From positions 1,029,501 to 1,093,500 of the forward strand of contig NZ_CP136709.1 in assembly GCF_032926325.1 (NCBI RefSeq): 64,000 bases of DNA, read 5' to 3'. How positions within the stretch are numbered: the stretch's first letter is position 1; the number at the start of each line of letters is the position of its first letter. This DNA comes from Aestuariibaculum lutulentum (GTDB lineage Bacteria; Bacteroidota; Bacteroidia; Flavobacteriales; Flavobacteriaceae). Shown here in pieces: positions 34,734 through 42,573 of the stretch. The notes under the pieces are model-generated. The model did not search any database, had not been told where the DNA came from, and worked only from the letters and a program-made list of their open reading frames with translations. The translations under genes were made by a program, and so were the position numbers.

Positions 34734-35168
34734 ATGAAGCCTCTTTTATACATTCTTACCCTTTTTTTAATCGTGTCTTGCAGTAGCGACGATATTATAA
34801 AAAACCCTTATTTACCGGACTACAAGTTTAACACAAACAACTTTATTGACACTCGATTACCACAATACAACAAACTTCAACTACCGGGGAATTATGTGAT
34901 TTTAGAAGGTTATGGTATAAATGGTGTGGTATTGTTTTATGCTGGAGGTGACATTTATAATGCCTTTGAATTATCGGACCCTAATCACGCTTTAAGCACT
35001 TGCTCCAAATTAACAATTGATGGGATTATTGCTTCATGCACTTGCAATGATGACAACTCCTATGATATTCTAACAGGAAACATGGCCGAAGGTACTACCG
35101 GACAATATCCTTTATTACGTTATAATGTTGAAGTTTCCGGGTATATTATTCGAGTATACAACAATTAA
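34734..35168 (+). CDS. lipoprotein with degenerate Rieske-like domain
   Basis: Exported lipoprotein of 144 residues with the lipobox LIVSC (Cys16). Residues 75-143 read like a Rieske [2Fe-2S] domain: AFELSDPNH at 77-85 takes the place of the first cluster loop (usually CPH), and CTCNDDNSYDILTG at 102-115 that of the second loop (usually CPCHGSxFDxxxG), followed by GQYPLLRYNVEVSGYIIRVYN. One Cys of the first loop and the His of the second are replaced (Asp and Asn), though Cys90, Cys102 and Cys104 are present. It probably does not hold a standard cluster. No operon partner; function unknown. Confidence 0.8.
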   Translation: MKPLLYILTLFLIVSCSSDDIIKNPYLPDYKFNTNNFIDTRLPQYNKLQLPGNYVILEGYGINGVVLFYAGGDIYNAFELSDPNHALSTCSKLTIDGIIASCTCNDDNSYDILTGNMAEGTTGQYPLLRYNVEVSGYIIRVYNN

Positions 35169-35193
35169 AAAACGCCCCGATTAGGAGCGTTTT
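35168..35193. terminator. bidirectional terminator after the Rieske-like lipoprotein
   Basis: Stem AAAACGCCCC / GGAGCGTTTT (one mismatch) around GATTA, between the lipoprotein (+) and the TonB-dependent receptor (-), with A and T runs on either side. Confidence 0.75.
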
Positions 35194-35216
35194 CATTTTC
35201 TTATTTTTCTCTTTCA

Positions 35217-37466
35217 TTAAAACTTTAAAGTCATTCCTAAAAGGAAATTAATTTTAGCCTGCGGATAGTAGAAATTCTCTGTTATCGCATTATCATTACT
35301 TCCTTGTGGTCTGTAATAATAGCTATAAGTATATCCATTAGACACATATTCGTTATCGAAAATATTATTCACTAACAGATTAAAAGCTACTTCTTTAATC
35401 CAGTTTGGCTGTATCTTAAAAGTCGCATTAAAATTATTTACAAAATAGGCATCCATACTTTTGCTATCGCTAGATGTATTATCTAAATACTGCTTGCCTA
35501 CATATTTTGAAATAAACGCCAGATTTAAATTTTCTAAAGGTGTAAAACGAACAGTTCCTCCGGCAACAACGTTTGGTGAAAATGAAATGTCGGTATCTTC
35601 ATAAGATGTTGTAATAGCATCGTAAGACACGGTTTCCCAAGTATTCGGGTCGTACTGGGCATCGTAAACCACGTAGTCGAAATTTTTAATTTTGTTTTGA
35701 CTGAAGGTCGCATTGGCATCAACTCGTAGCATCTCTGAAAACTTATAACCCGCCTGTAACTCAATCCCGGCTCTGTAACTCTCCTTTACATTTTCACGAA
35801 TGGGGTCTCCAACATTATCTAAATCGCCCGTTAACACCAACTGATCTTTATAATCCATATAATACAGATTAGCAGTCGCGTAATACTTTGGCGTTTTTAA
35901 CTTATAACCAAACTCGTAATCGTATAAACGTTCTGGTTGTGGCAACACAGGATTCTTTGTTAAATCGTCGCGATTTGGTTCTCTGTTCGCTAAAGACAAC
36001 GACCCGTAAACCGAATTATAATTATCAATAGTATATGTTACCCCTGCTTTTGGATTGAAGAAATTATAAGTTTCTGAAACATTTATAGGAATTAAATCTG
36101 AACTCAATCCGTTAGACTTATAATCTACACCTCTATACTGTATATCGGCAAATAAAAACCATGTATAATTTAAAGTATATTCAGCTTTTAAATACGCATT
36201 GTAATCATTTTTCTCTCCTACACTAGTATAGTAATCTGTTCGAATTGGCACAGAAACCGGAAACGAATCCCATATTAATTCACCAAAATGGTCGCCATCA
36301 TACTTATTATATCCTCCCCCTAAATATACATTTAGATTATCTTTTTTATAGTTGAAAGAAGACACGATTGCATAAAAATCGTTATCTAACCAACGGCGTC
36401 TAATAACATCGCCTTCTTCACTGGCATCGGCACTTTCAGGAAAATAGTCACCTACTTCCTCACCATCTTTATATTGCTCAAAATACCCATTTCCGCGTGT
36501 ATAATTTCCCGAAAGGTTTGCTGAAAAATGAGTATTAAACTGATGAGATACATGCAATTGATAATGTGTTTGCTCGTAATGATCAATCTCGTTATCGTAA
36601 GTATAATAGTTATACGTACGGCCTGAATTCAATAGATTTTCAGCTTCAGCTTCCGAAGAATAATTTCTATCGATAAAATCCTGAATACCTTGTAAATCAC
36701 CTTTTACAACGGCTTCTGGCGTACCATACCAAGACTGATACGTTTTTTCTTTTCCTCCAAAAACGATTGCTTTAACCGATGTTTTTTCATCTAAAAATCC
36801 ACCTTCAACATAATATGATGATAAATCGGAAGACGCACGATCAATATAACCATCACTCATAATTTTAGATAGTCGACCTTCTGCATAAAACCCATTTTTT
36901 AATCCAGATCCTAAACTGATATTATGCTTACGTGTACCGTAAGATCCTACTACATTTGTGGTTGTTGCGTAACCTTCGGTTGAAGGATTAAGAGTTTTTA
37001 AGTTTAAACTTGCTCCAAATGCTCCAGAACCATTGGTACTGGTTCCTACGCCACGTTGCAACTGAATATCTTCAACAGAACTCACAAAATCAGGCATATT
37101 TACCCAAAATGTCCCCTGACTTTCAGCATCATTATACGGAATACCGTTTATGGTTACATTTACGCGAGTTGCATCAGTACCACGAACTCTAATTCCTGTA
37201 TAACCTACACCTGCTCCGGCATCAGAAGTTGTAACAACAGATGGCAACTGGTCTAATAAAATAGGTAAATCCTGACCCAAATTGGTCGACTCCAGTTCTT
37301 CTTTAGATATGTTAGTGAAGGCTACCGGAGTTTTGTCTTTTGCCCGGGTTGCAGAGAGCAAAACTTCATCTAATTTTTCAACCTGAGTTGAATCTTGTTG
37401 TTGTTCTTGGGCATTAACCTGAATAGCTAATACCAAAGTAGTTAAAACAATAAATAAATGTTTCAT
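35217..37466 (-). CDS. TonB-dependent receptor under TPP riboswitch (probable thiamine uptake)
   Basis: Outer-membrane barrel with plug. Seen: a signal peptide at residues 1-19 ending in VNAQ, a TonB-box-like KLDEVLLSAT at 32-41, plug motifs LPILLDQLPSVVTTSD and GIRVRGTDATRVNVTINGIP, and a C-terminus ending in LGMTLKF with terminal Phe. Length 749 is right for the siderophore/cobalamin-type receptors rather than SusC. A TPP riboswitch stands directly upstream, so thiamine or a thiamine precursor is the likely cargo. The genes upstream on the same strand (thiamine-binding protein, PnuC-type permease, P-loop kinase) support this. Direct evidence for the ligand is lacking. Confidence 0.93.
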   Translation of the reverse strand: MKHLFIVLTTLVLAIQVNAQEQQQDSTQVEKLDEVLLSATRAKDKTPVAFTNISKEELESTNLGQDLPILLDQLPSVVTTSDAGAGVGYTGIRVRGTDATRVNVTINGIPYNDAESQGTFWVNMPDFVSSVEDIQLQRGVGTSTNGSGAFGASLNLKTLNPSTEGYATTTNVVGSYGTRKHNISLGSGLKNGFYAEGRLSKIMSDGYIDRASSDLSSYYVEGGFLDEKTSVKAIVFGGKEKTYQSWYGTPEAVVKGDLQGIQDFIDRNYSSEAEAENLLNSGRTYNYYTYDNEIDHYEQTHYQLHVSHQFNTHFSANLSGNYTRGNGYFEQYKDGEEVGDYFPESADASEEGDVIRRRWLDNDFYAIVSSFNYKKDNLNVYLGGGYNKYDGDHFGELIWDSFPVSVPIRTDYYTSVGEKNDYNAYLKAEYTLNYTWFLFADIQYRGVDYKSNGLSSDLIPINVSETYNFFNPKAGVTYTIDNYNSVYGSLSLANREPNRDDLTKNPVLPQPERLYDYEFGYKLKTPKYYATANLYYMDYKDQLVLTGDLDNVGDPIRENVKESYRAGIELQAGYKFSEMLRVDANATFSQNKIKNFDYVVYDAQYDPNTWETVSYDAITTSYEDTDISFSPNVVAGGTVRFTPLENLNLAFISKYVGKQYLDNTSSDSKSMDAYFVNNFNATFKIQPNWIKEVAFNLLVNNIFDNEYVSNGYTYSYYYRPQGSNDNAITENFYYPQAKINFLLGMTLKF

Positions 37467-37560
37467 TACGATTATGACTTTATAATCGAATAAAAAGAGG
37501 TTATTATTCTTAACTAATTTTGATTAAATAATTTGATAAATAAATTTATCCAAACAGCGA

Positions 37561-37645
37561 TTCTTCGCCTCCCTAAACAGCATTACCTGTTCTAGGTTCA
37601 ATGGGTATGATCTCAGCCGATATAGGCACCCCTTTATGAGAACGG
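37561..37645 (-). ncRNA. TPP (thiamine pyrophosphate) riboswitch
   Basis: Reading the minus strand, the conserved THI-box parts appear in order: GGGGTGCC, then GGCTGAGATCATACCC, then GAACCTAGAACAGGTAATGC, then TTTAGGGAGGCG. A closing stem TTCT / AGAA at the two ends corresponds to P1. It lies about 95 bases upstream of the TonB-dependent receptor ATG with no other start between. When TPP is bound, expression of the receptor should drop. The central CTGAGA and GAACCTG-type blocks are the diagnostic elements. Confidence 0.93.
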
Positions 37646-37647
37646 CG

Positions 37648-37655
37648 CAAAGGTA
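37648..37655 (-). promoter_or_regulatory. -7 box just upstream of the TPP riboswitch
   Basis: The minus strand reads TACCTTTG, a full TAnnTTTG match, ending a few bases before the first riboswitch stem. It lies just past the arfB stop codon, so the receptor has its own transcript. Confidence 0.55.
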
Positions 37656-37674
37656 ATAAGCAATTTCGGATTAT

Positions 37675-38082
37675 TTAGTCTAAATCTGGCTTTTTTCTAT
37701 TTTCCTTTTTTAAAGACTGATTCCTCTTACTTTTTATGCGTTTTCTAATTACAGATTTAGGAATTTTAGTCGGCACACGCTTCTTTTGAACTATCAAAGC
37801 GTTTTCCATTATATCAAGAAAACGCTTTATAACAAGTTCTTTATTTTTATGCTGACTTCGGCTTTCTGCGCATTGAAGGATTAAAACCCCATCGTTAGTC
37901 AATCTATTTTGAAGTTTGTTTTGAAGTCTGCTTTTTTGAATATCATCAAAAACAAGCGAATCATTCAGACTAAAACTTAACTCAACTTTTGAAGCCACTT
38001 TATTGACATGTTGCCCACCAGAGCCAGAACTTCTGATTGCTTTGAAATTTAATTCTTGTATTAAAGCTTCTTTTTTAAACAT
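37675..38082 (-). CDS. arfB: alternative ribosome-rescue peptidyl-tRNA hydrolase ArfB (YaeJ)
   Basis: Releases peptides from ribosomes stalled on truncated mRNA. Seen: the catalytic GGQ motif in SSGSGGQHVNKVASKVEL with GGQ at residues 22-24, and a C-terminal tail rich in Lys and Arg (KRKRNQ, NRKKPDLD) that would enter the empty mRNA channel. Length 135 fits ArfB and is too short for a full release factor. Its ATG overlaps the DUF4301 stop codon (TAATG), so the two are translationally coupled. Confidence 0.94.
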   Translation of the reverse strand: MFKKEALIQELNFKAIRSSGSGGQHVNKVASKVELSFSLNDSLVFDDIQKSRLQNKLQNRLTNDGVLILQCAESRSQHKNKELVIKRFLDIMENALIVQKKRVPTKIPKSVIRKRIKSKRNQSLKKENRKKPDLD

Positions 38083-39635
38083 TACACTACTTGATGTGCC
38101 GGTTTCAACAAATCGTTAACCGTTTTAACCGGGTTAAATGTTGACAAAGGCACTTCTACAAAAATAGAATTCCAATCGGCCATACTTCCATTCCATAAAC
38201 CAGGTAATTCCAATGCTTTAATATCCGTTCCGTTTTGAGATTTAATAGTTATAAAAGCAGCTTTAGGATCTACAAAATCGTGAAGATTAAACTTATTGCC
38301 CTTATAATCTTTTGTTCCACAAACCAAATCTGTCGGATTAAAATGCGTGGCATGTTTTACGATAGCTTTTTGAGATTTATCTTCCACGTTAATTTGAGCA
38401 AACTCTATAATTTGTAAAGACACATGCCCTTCCGAATCTTTTACCCAAAACGGTCCTCCTCCAGGTTCACCTTCATTTTTAACCATTCCACAAACACGAA
38501 TTGGTCGGTTTAATTTTTTATATAAATAAGAAACTTTCTCATTAAAACTAAAATCATCGAATTCGGCATCTAATCTTAAATTCATTCTATGCGTTAAAAA
38601 CATAGCTATTTCCAATAATTTTCTTTCCGAAACCGTTTCTTTATCTAATTCATTTAAATACTGGAAAGCTTTTTCCTGAGCATCTAACAAAACACCTGCC
38701 AACAACTTTTTATATTCGCTCTGCTTTTTATTTTGTTCTAAAACAACAATATTATCAATGTTTTTTATAAAAATTAAATCTGCGTCAAGCCTATTTAAAT
38801 TCTCTAACAACGCCCCATGACCTGCCGGTCTGAACAATAAATTTCCTTCCGGAGTTCGATATAATTCGTTATTGGATTTTATGGCGATGGTATCGGTCGA
38901 TTTACTTTGATAAGAAAACGAGACGTTAAATTTAGTCCCGGTTTTATCTTGTACCTTTTGTTGAACATTTTCTAACTCTTTCTGAAATTTTTTAGTATGT
39001 CCTTCAGAAATAGTAAAATGCAAATTCGAAATATTATTTGAAGAGGCATACAAGGTAGACTCTAACAAATGCTCATGAAAGGCCGTTAATACCTCATCAT
39101 TATATTTATGAAACGGCAACAGTCCTTTTGGGCAAGCACTACAATTCAAACCATCATCAGCCAACATAACTTTTACGAAAGCTATATATTTTTCCTCTAC
39201 TGCTAATTCAGAATAATTTGAAATTCTAGAAACAACATTCTCGAAAAAAGGTAACTTTTCTAAACCATTAACAAACACCCAAAAGTTTTTATGTGTTTTT
39301 AAATAATGCCCCAAACGTTCTTCATCCTCATGATAGTCTTTTAAAAACTGATAGATAAATTTAAACATTCGGGTTGCAGCTCCAGATGCCGGCACAAATT
39401 TCACGACTTTTAAAACATTCAACTTACTGTTGTACAAATCAACGTATTGCTGCATGCCTTGTTTATCAAACTTTAAAATACCTTTATTAATGGTAGCCGC
39501 TTCAACCAAATTTGAGTACTCCATTCCAGATTTAATACACTCAATTTGGTCAATAACTTTATCTTGGGTAAGACCATGACTTTCAATTTGACGGATATCC
39601 TTATCGGTAAACATCACCTCTTTTTCTGCAATCAT
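38082..39635 (-). CDS. DUF4301 nucleotidyltransferase-like protein
   Basis: Bacteroidota family of unknown function with visible similarity to UDP-sugar pyrophosphorylases. Seen: FVPASGAATRMFKF near residues 81-94, resembling the glycine-rich NTP loop, and FRPAGHGALLENL near 268-280 followed by DLIFIKNIDN near 285-294, resembling the sugar-nucleotide GGHG and (V/I)xNxDN motifs. GEPGGGPFWV lies near 387. Length 517. It is translationally coupled at both ends (TAATG overlaps with the kinase upstream and arfB downstream), so it works in the same transcript as the P-loop kinase. Substrate not known. Confidence 0.85.
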   Translation of the reverse strand: MIAEKEVMFTDKDIRQIESHGLTQDKVIDQIECIKSGMEYSNLVEAATINKGILKFDKQGMQQYVDLYNSKLNVLKVVKFVPASGAATRMFKFIYQFLKDYHEDEERLGHYLKTHKNFWVFVNGLEKLPFFENVVSRISNYSELAVEEKYIAFVKVMLADDGLNCSACPKGLLPFHKYNDEVLTAFHEHLLESTLYASSNNISNLHFTISEGHTKKFQKELENVQQKVQDKTGTKFNVSFSYQSKSTDTIAIKSNNELYRTPEGNLLFRPAGHGALLENLNRLDADLIFIKNIDNIVVLEQNKKQSEYKKLLAGVLLDAQEKAFQYLNELDKETVSERKLLEIAMFLTHRMNLRLDAEFDDFSFNEKVSYLYKKLNRPIRVCGMVKNEGEPGGGPFWVKDSEGHVSLQIIEFAQINVEDKSQKAIVKHATHFNPTDLVCGTKDYKGNKFNLHDFVDPKAAFITIKSQNGTDIKALELPGLWNGSMADWNSIFVEVPLSTFNPVKTVNDLLKPAHQVV

Positions 39636-40204
39636 TAATTTTTCTTTTTCAATAGTTTATCAATATGCTTTACTGCTGTTTCCAAACGCTCCTTTTTACT
39701 CCCGCTAAGCAGCACAAAAGGTCGCTTATACTTCACTAAAGCATTATGAAAAGCTTCAAACATTGCCTCCCTGTCGTTTGGCTTATCCCTCAAATCGTCG
39801 GCTTCCCACGGAATATCAATATTAGTTAAAAAATATAAACTGTAAGTGTTTTCCAATGCATATTTTTCTAAAACTGGGTCACAATAACCCAAATAATACG
39901 CTTCAGAATACACCTTAGTTTCCAGCAAATCAGTATCACAGATTAAGATATCGTCTACTTTTTTAGCTAATTTATTTTCTAATTTTATTTGTCCTTTAGC
40001 TATAGGAAGCAAATCTTCCGGCTCACAGGTTTTACGTTCGTTATTCCATTTATTTTGCAAATATTCACGTGCGTATTCTGGCACCCAAACCGAATTATAA
40101 TACCGTGCCAATTGTCTCGACAAGGTTGTTTTCCCTGTAGATTCGGGGCCGAACAAAACTATTTTTATGCAGCTACTTGACTGTTGCTTAAAGTCTTCCT
40201 CCAT
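39635..40204 (-). CDS. NadR-like P-loop kinase (substrate uncertain)
   Basis: Small AAA/P-loop kinase resembling the ribosylnicotinamide kinase domain of NadR. Seen: P-loop GPESTGKT at residues 19-26, WVPEYAREYLQNKW near 36-49, and ILICDTDLLETKVYSEAYY near 87-105, all NadR-kinase features. The start overlaps the end of the PnuC-type permease by 40 bases; no later Met precedes the P-loop. Homologues next to PnuC trap imported nicotinamide riboside by phosphorylation. Here the row also holds a thiamine-binding protein and a TPP-regulated receptor, so thiamine or a related vitamin may be the substrate instead. Confidence 0.85.
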   Translation of the reverse strand: MEEDFKQQSSSCIKIVLFGPESTGKTTLSRQLARYYNSVWVPEYAREYLQNKWNNERKTCEPEDLLPIAKGQIKLENKLAKKVDDILICDTDLLETKVYSEAYYLGYCDPVLEKYALENTYSLYFLTNIDIPWEADDLRDKPNDREAMFEAFHNALVKYKRPFVLLSGSKKERLETAVKHIDKLLKKKN

Positions 40205-40797
40205 GCTTTATATCCATATATTGCAATTACGGTAAATAACAAATATTGAAATGACGTAAAAATGAGTCCTTTATAAAAATACAAAGGCACCGAAATAATA
40301 TCACCGATAATCCAATACGTCCAGTTTTCTAATTTCTTTTTAGCCATAAGCCACATTCCCACAAAAAATATGGCTGTTGTAATAGTATCAACATAAGCCG
40401 TCCAGTTATCAAATTTATCGCTAATAACATAAACAACAGCTACGAACAACATGGTAAACACAAAAATAGCGACACTCCACATATGTTCCTTTTTGGTCAT
40501 TTTTGTTATAAGAACTTGGTGATTATCTCCATCCTTTCGTGTCCAGTAATACCAGCCATAAATACTCATTAAAAAATAATAAGCATTTATTAGCATATCG
40601 CCCAAAAGGCTAAAAACCCATAAAATATACACAAAAATCGCGGTACTTACAATCCCGGTTGGATAAACTAGAATGTTTTCCTGCTTGGAATACCAGACAC
40701 TTAAAAACCCAAAGAAAACACCAAGTAATTCAAGTACAATTAAATGAGTTTCGACCCCTTGATATTGCGAAAACAACCAATTAAAAATGTGGCTCAT
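40165..40797 (-). CDS. pnuC: PnuC/PnuT-type vitamin permease
   Basis: Seven-segment inner-membrane facilitator for vitamin precursors (nicotinamide riboside in PnuC, thiamine in PnuT). Seen: hydrophobic segments across the whole 210 residues and the family signature MSIYGWYYWTRK near 87-98, plus WTYWIIGDIISVPLYFYKG near 157-175. The neighbourhood (thiamine-binding protein gene overlapping by 17 bases upstream, P-loop kinase overlapping downstream, TPP-regulated receptor further on) makes thiamine more likely than nicotinamide riboside. Sequence alone does not settle it. Confidence 0.9.
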   Translation of the reverse strand: MSHIFNWLFSQYQGVETHLIVLELLGVFFGFLSVWYSKQENILVYPTGIVSTAIFVYILWVFSLLGDMLINAYYFLMSIYGWYYWTRKDGDNHQVLITKMTKKEHMWSVAIFVFTMLFVAVVYVISDKFDNWTAYVDTITTAIFFVGMWLMAKKKLENWTYWIIGDIISVPLYFYKGLIFTSFQYLLFTVIAIYGYKAWRKTLSNSQVAA

Positions 40798-41041
40798 AAT
40801 CGTGACGATCAGATTTTACAATTTTCATATACAGCAAACCACGCTCTAAAAGTTCAAATGCTTCTTTAATTTCTAAAGTTAAAACACGCATCACCTCATC
40901 GTAATCACCATAAACTTGCGTACTTAAAGGATTTTCTAAAACTGTAAGATTTGAAGCTCTTAATTTTTTTATAAAATGAATAATTGCGGGTTCGTAATCG
41001 TCGTGTAATGGGGTTAGTGTAAGTTCTACTGATATTTTCAT
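40781..41041 (-). CDS. thiamine-binding/YkoF-like (MTH1187 family) protein
   Basis: Small alpha/beta protein of 86 residues, MKISVELTLTPLHDDYEPAI at the start and a ferredoxin-like layout throughout. It resembles the thiamine-binding YkoF and MTH1187/YqgV groups in length, the N-terminal SVELTLTPL strand and the VYGDYDEVMRVL helix. It overlaps the start of the PnuC-type gene by 17 bases, so the two are coupled. I infer a role in binding thiamine or hydroxymethylpyrimidine in the cytosol near the permease. No riboswitch stands directly upstream. Confidence 0.75.
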   Translation of the reverse strand: MKISVELTLTPLHDDYEPAIIHFIKKLRASNLTVLENPLSTQVYGDYDEVMRVLTLEIKEAFELLERGLLYMKIVKSDRHDYEPHF

Positions 41042-41092
41042 AATATTAATTATTCCGAAGTGTTATATTTAAAAATATAGAATTAAATAATC

Positions 41093-41818
41093 TTAATTAG
41101 ACAAATCATTAAAAAACAATTCATCTTGTTCAAAAGCAGTACCAATAACAACCATATCAGCTCCTGAGTTGTATGCCAATTGTAATTGTTCTTTGCTTCG
41201 AATGCCTCCACCAACGATTAAAGGTATATTCAATTCAGTTTTAACTGAAGTTATAATTTCAGAAGTTATCGGATGCACTGCTCCGCTACCAGCTTCCAGA
41301 TAGATTAATTTCATTCCGAGAAGCTCACCTGCTTTGGCTGTATCAACAATGTTTTCAATCTGAATCCTTGGTATTGGATTGGTTCCTGTTACACGTTGTA
41401 CAGCGGTTTCTTTGCCGTTTTCAATAAGCAAATATCCTGTTGGGATAACTTCTAAATTTGTACCCCGAAGTCTTGAAACAGATGCGACATGTTTCCCTAT
41501 AAGATAATCAGCATTCCTACCTGAAATGAGACTTAAAAACAACAAGGCATCGGCTTTAGGAGTAATTTGCGTGACATCTCCTGGAAACAAAACCACAGGT
41601 AATGATGTGTATGTTTTTATAGCTTCAACCAAAATATGAGTCGCGTCATCTTCAACGGTGCTTCCACCTACAAAAATATGCGTCGCCACCGAAGCATTTA
41701 CCTTTGTAATGAACTCCGGAACAGATTCAACAGCAAACTTATCAGGATCAATTAAAATGGCAAGTAACTTTTTACCAGAATCAATAGCCGAGAATATGTC
41801 TTTATAAACCGTTTTCAT
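41093..41818 (-). CDS. geranylgeranylglyceryl/heptaprenylglyceryl phosphate synthase (PcrB-like)
   Basis: TIM-barrel prenyltransferase joining a polyprenyl diphosphate to glycerol-1-phosphate. Seen: LAILIDPDKF at residues 19-28 (substrate loop with Asp), IFVGGSTVEDD near 48-58, KLIYLEAGSGAVHPI near 174-188, and PLIVGGGIRSKEQL near 204-217, the phosphate-binding part. The GGGPS/PcrB family occurs in archaea, Firmicutes and Bacteroidota; here the ether-lipid product is not known. The start ATG directly abuts the stop of the phosphopantetheinyl transferase gene, so they share an operon. Confidence 0.94.
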   Translation of the reverse strand: MKTVYKDIFSAIDSGKKLLAILIDPDKFAVESVPEFITKVNASVATHIFVGGSTVEDDATHILVEAIKTYTSLPVVLFPGDVTQITPKADALLFLSLISGRNADYLIGKHVASVSRLRGTNLEVIPTGYLLIENGKETAVQRVTGTNPIPRIQIENIVDTAKAGELLGMKLIYLEAGSGAVHPITSEIITSVKTELNIPLIVGGGIRSKEQLQLAYNSGADMVVIGTAFEQDELFFNDLSN

Positions 41819-42445
41819 TTAAGCCATGGCATAGGCACAGGTAAAACCTTCAAATTCTAAAAACTGAACGTTATATCTGTATTTTTTATCTTCATAATCA
41901 ATCCAGGCAATGGTTTCGCTGGCATTATCAGAAGCTGGAATCATTAAACAGTGTTGTTTAAAACTAAGTCCTGGTGTTGCAAAAAGCTTATAAAGCGATT
42001 CTTTAACACACCAAATTATAGTAAGCTTATTAATGTAATTTTCGGCGTTTTCATCTAAATAATTGTATTCATAATCAATAAATTTATGAGCAATCACCTG
42101 AATTTTTTTCCTTTGTTTTTCAATATCAATTCCAATAATACCATCACTAACAATCACCGCCGAAAAATTAAAGGAATGCGTAATAGATATTTGTTTACCA
42201 TCTTTTAAATGCGGCTTGCCATTTTCATCATAAAACAAATCAGAATCATCATATCCGAAAGCCTTTAAAAGATGCCTCACACTTAAAAATCCGCGCTGGT
42301 GCATTTCACTTTTCATTCCTAAAACGCGATTCAAACTTTCTGGTTTTAAGGTTAATCCCTGCATTAAATCATCAAACGACTCTGTTATTTTCCAGATTTT
42401 AACAGTAGTTTGTGAATTTGGAGTAATGGTTTTATAAAGAGGCAT
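41819..42445 (-). CDS. 4'-phosphopantetheinyl transferase superfamily protein
   Basis: Transfers the phosphopantetheine arm from CoA to carrier proteins. Seen: the metal/CoA motif GIIGIDIEKQRKK near residues 108-120 and IIWCVKESLYKLFA near 148-161, i.e. the (I/V)G(I/V)D and (W/F)xxKES(Y/L)xK signatures. ISITHSFNFSAVI near 91-103 is the third block. Length 208 fits the Sfp type rather than AcpS. It is the first gene of the leftward run toward the thiamine-related genes; its upstream region overlaps the promoter area of the divergent ahcY. Confidence 0.92.
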   Translation of the reverse strand: MPLYKTITPNSQTTVKIWKITESFDDLMQGLTLKPESLNRVLGMKSEMHQRGFLSVRHLLKAFGYDDSDLFYDENGKPHLKDGKQISITHSFNFSAVIVSDGIIGIDIEKQRKKIQVIAHKFIDYEYNYLDENAENYINKLTIIWCVKESLYKLFATPGLSFKQHCLMIPASDNASETIAWIDYEDKKYRYNVQFLEFEGFTCAYAMA

Positions 42446-42467
42446 TTAATATTCTAAAAGTTATGGT

Positions 42468-42475
42468 TATCTTTG
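42468..42475 (+). promoter_or_regulatory. -7 box for ahcY
   Basis: TATCTTTG, a full TAnnTTTG match, about 100 bases before the chosen ahcY start. The leader contains a CGCCT / AGGCG inverted repeat (42479-42483 and 42506-42510) right at the predicted 5' end. Confidence 0.5.
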
Positions 42476-42573
42476 CACCGCCTAAGGCAATTTTACATTC
42501 TTGACAGGCGAATTTAACTATTTATGTTTTAACCACAAGAATGTTTAGTTTTAAAAACAAAACAAAGATTGAT

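Noticed and set aside
42476..42573. Possible SAH or SAM riboswitch in the ahcY leader
   Set aside because: The leader has only a short CGCCT/AGGCG stem; none of the conserved SAH or SAM-II blocks could be recognised.
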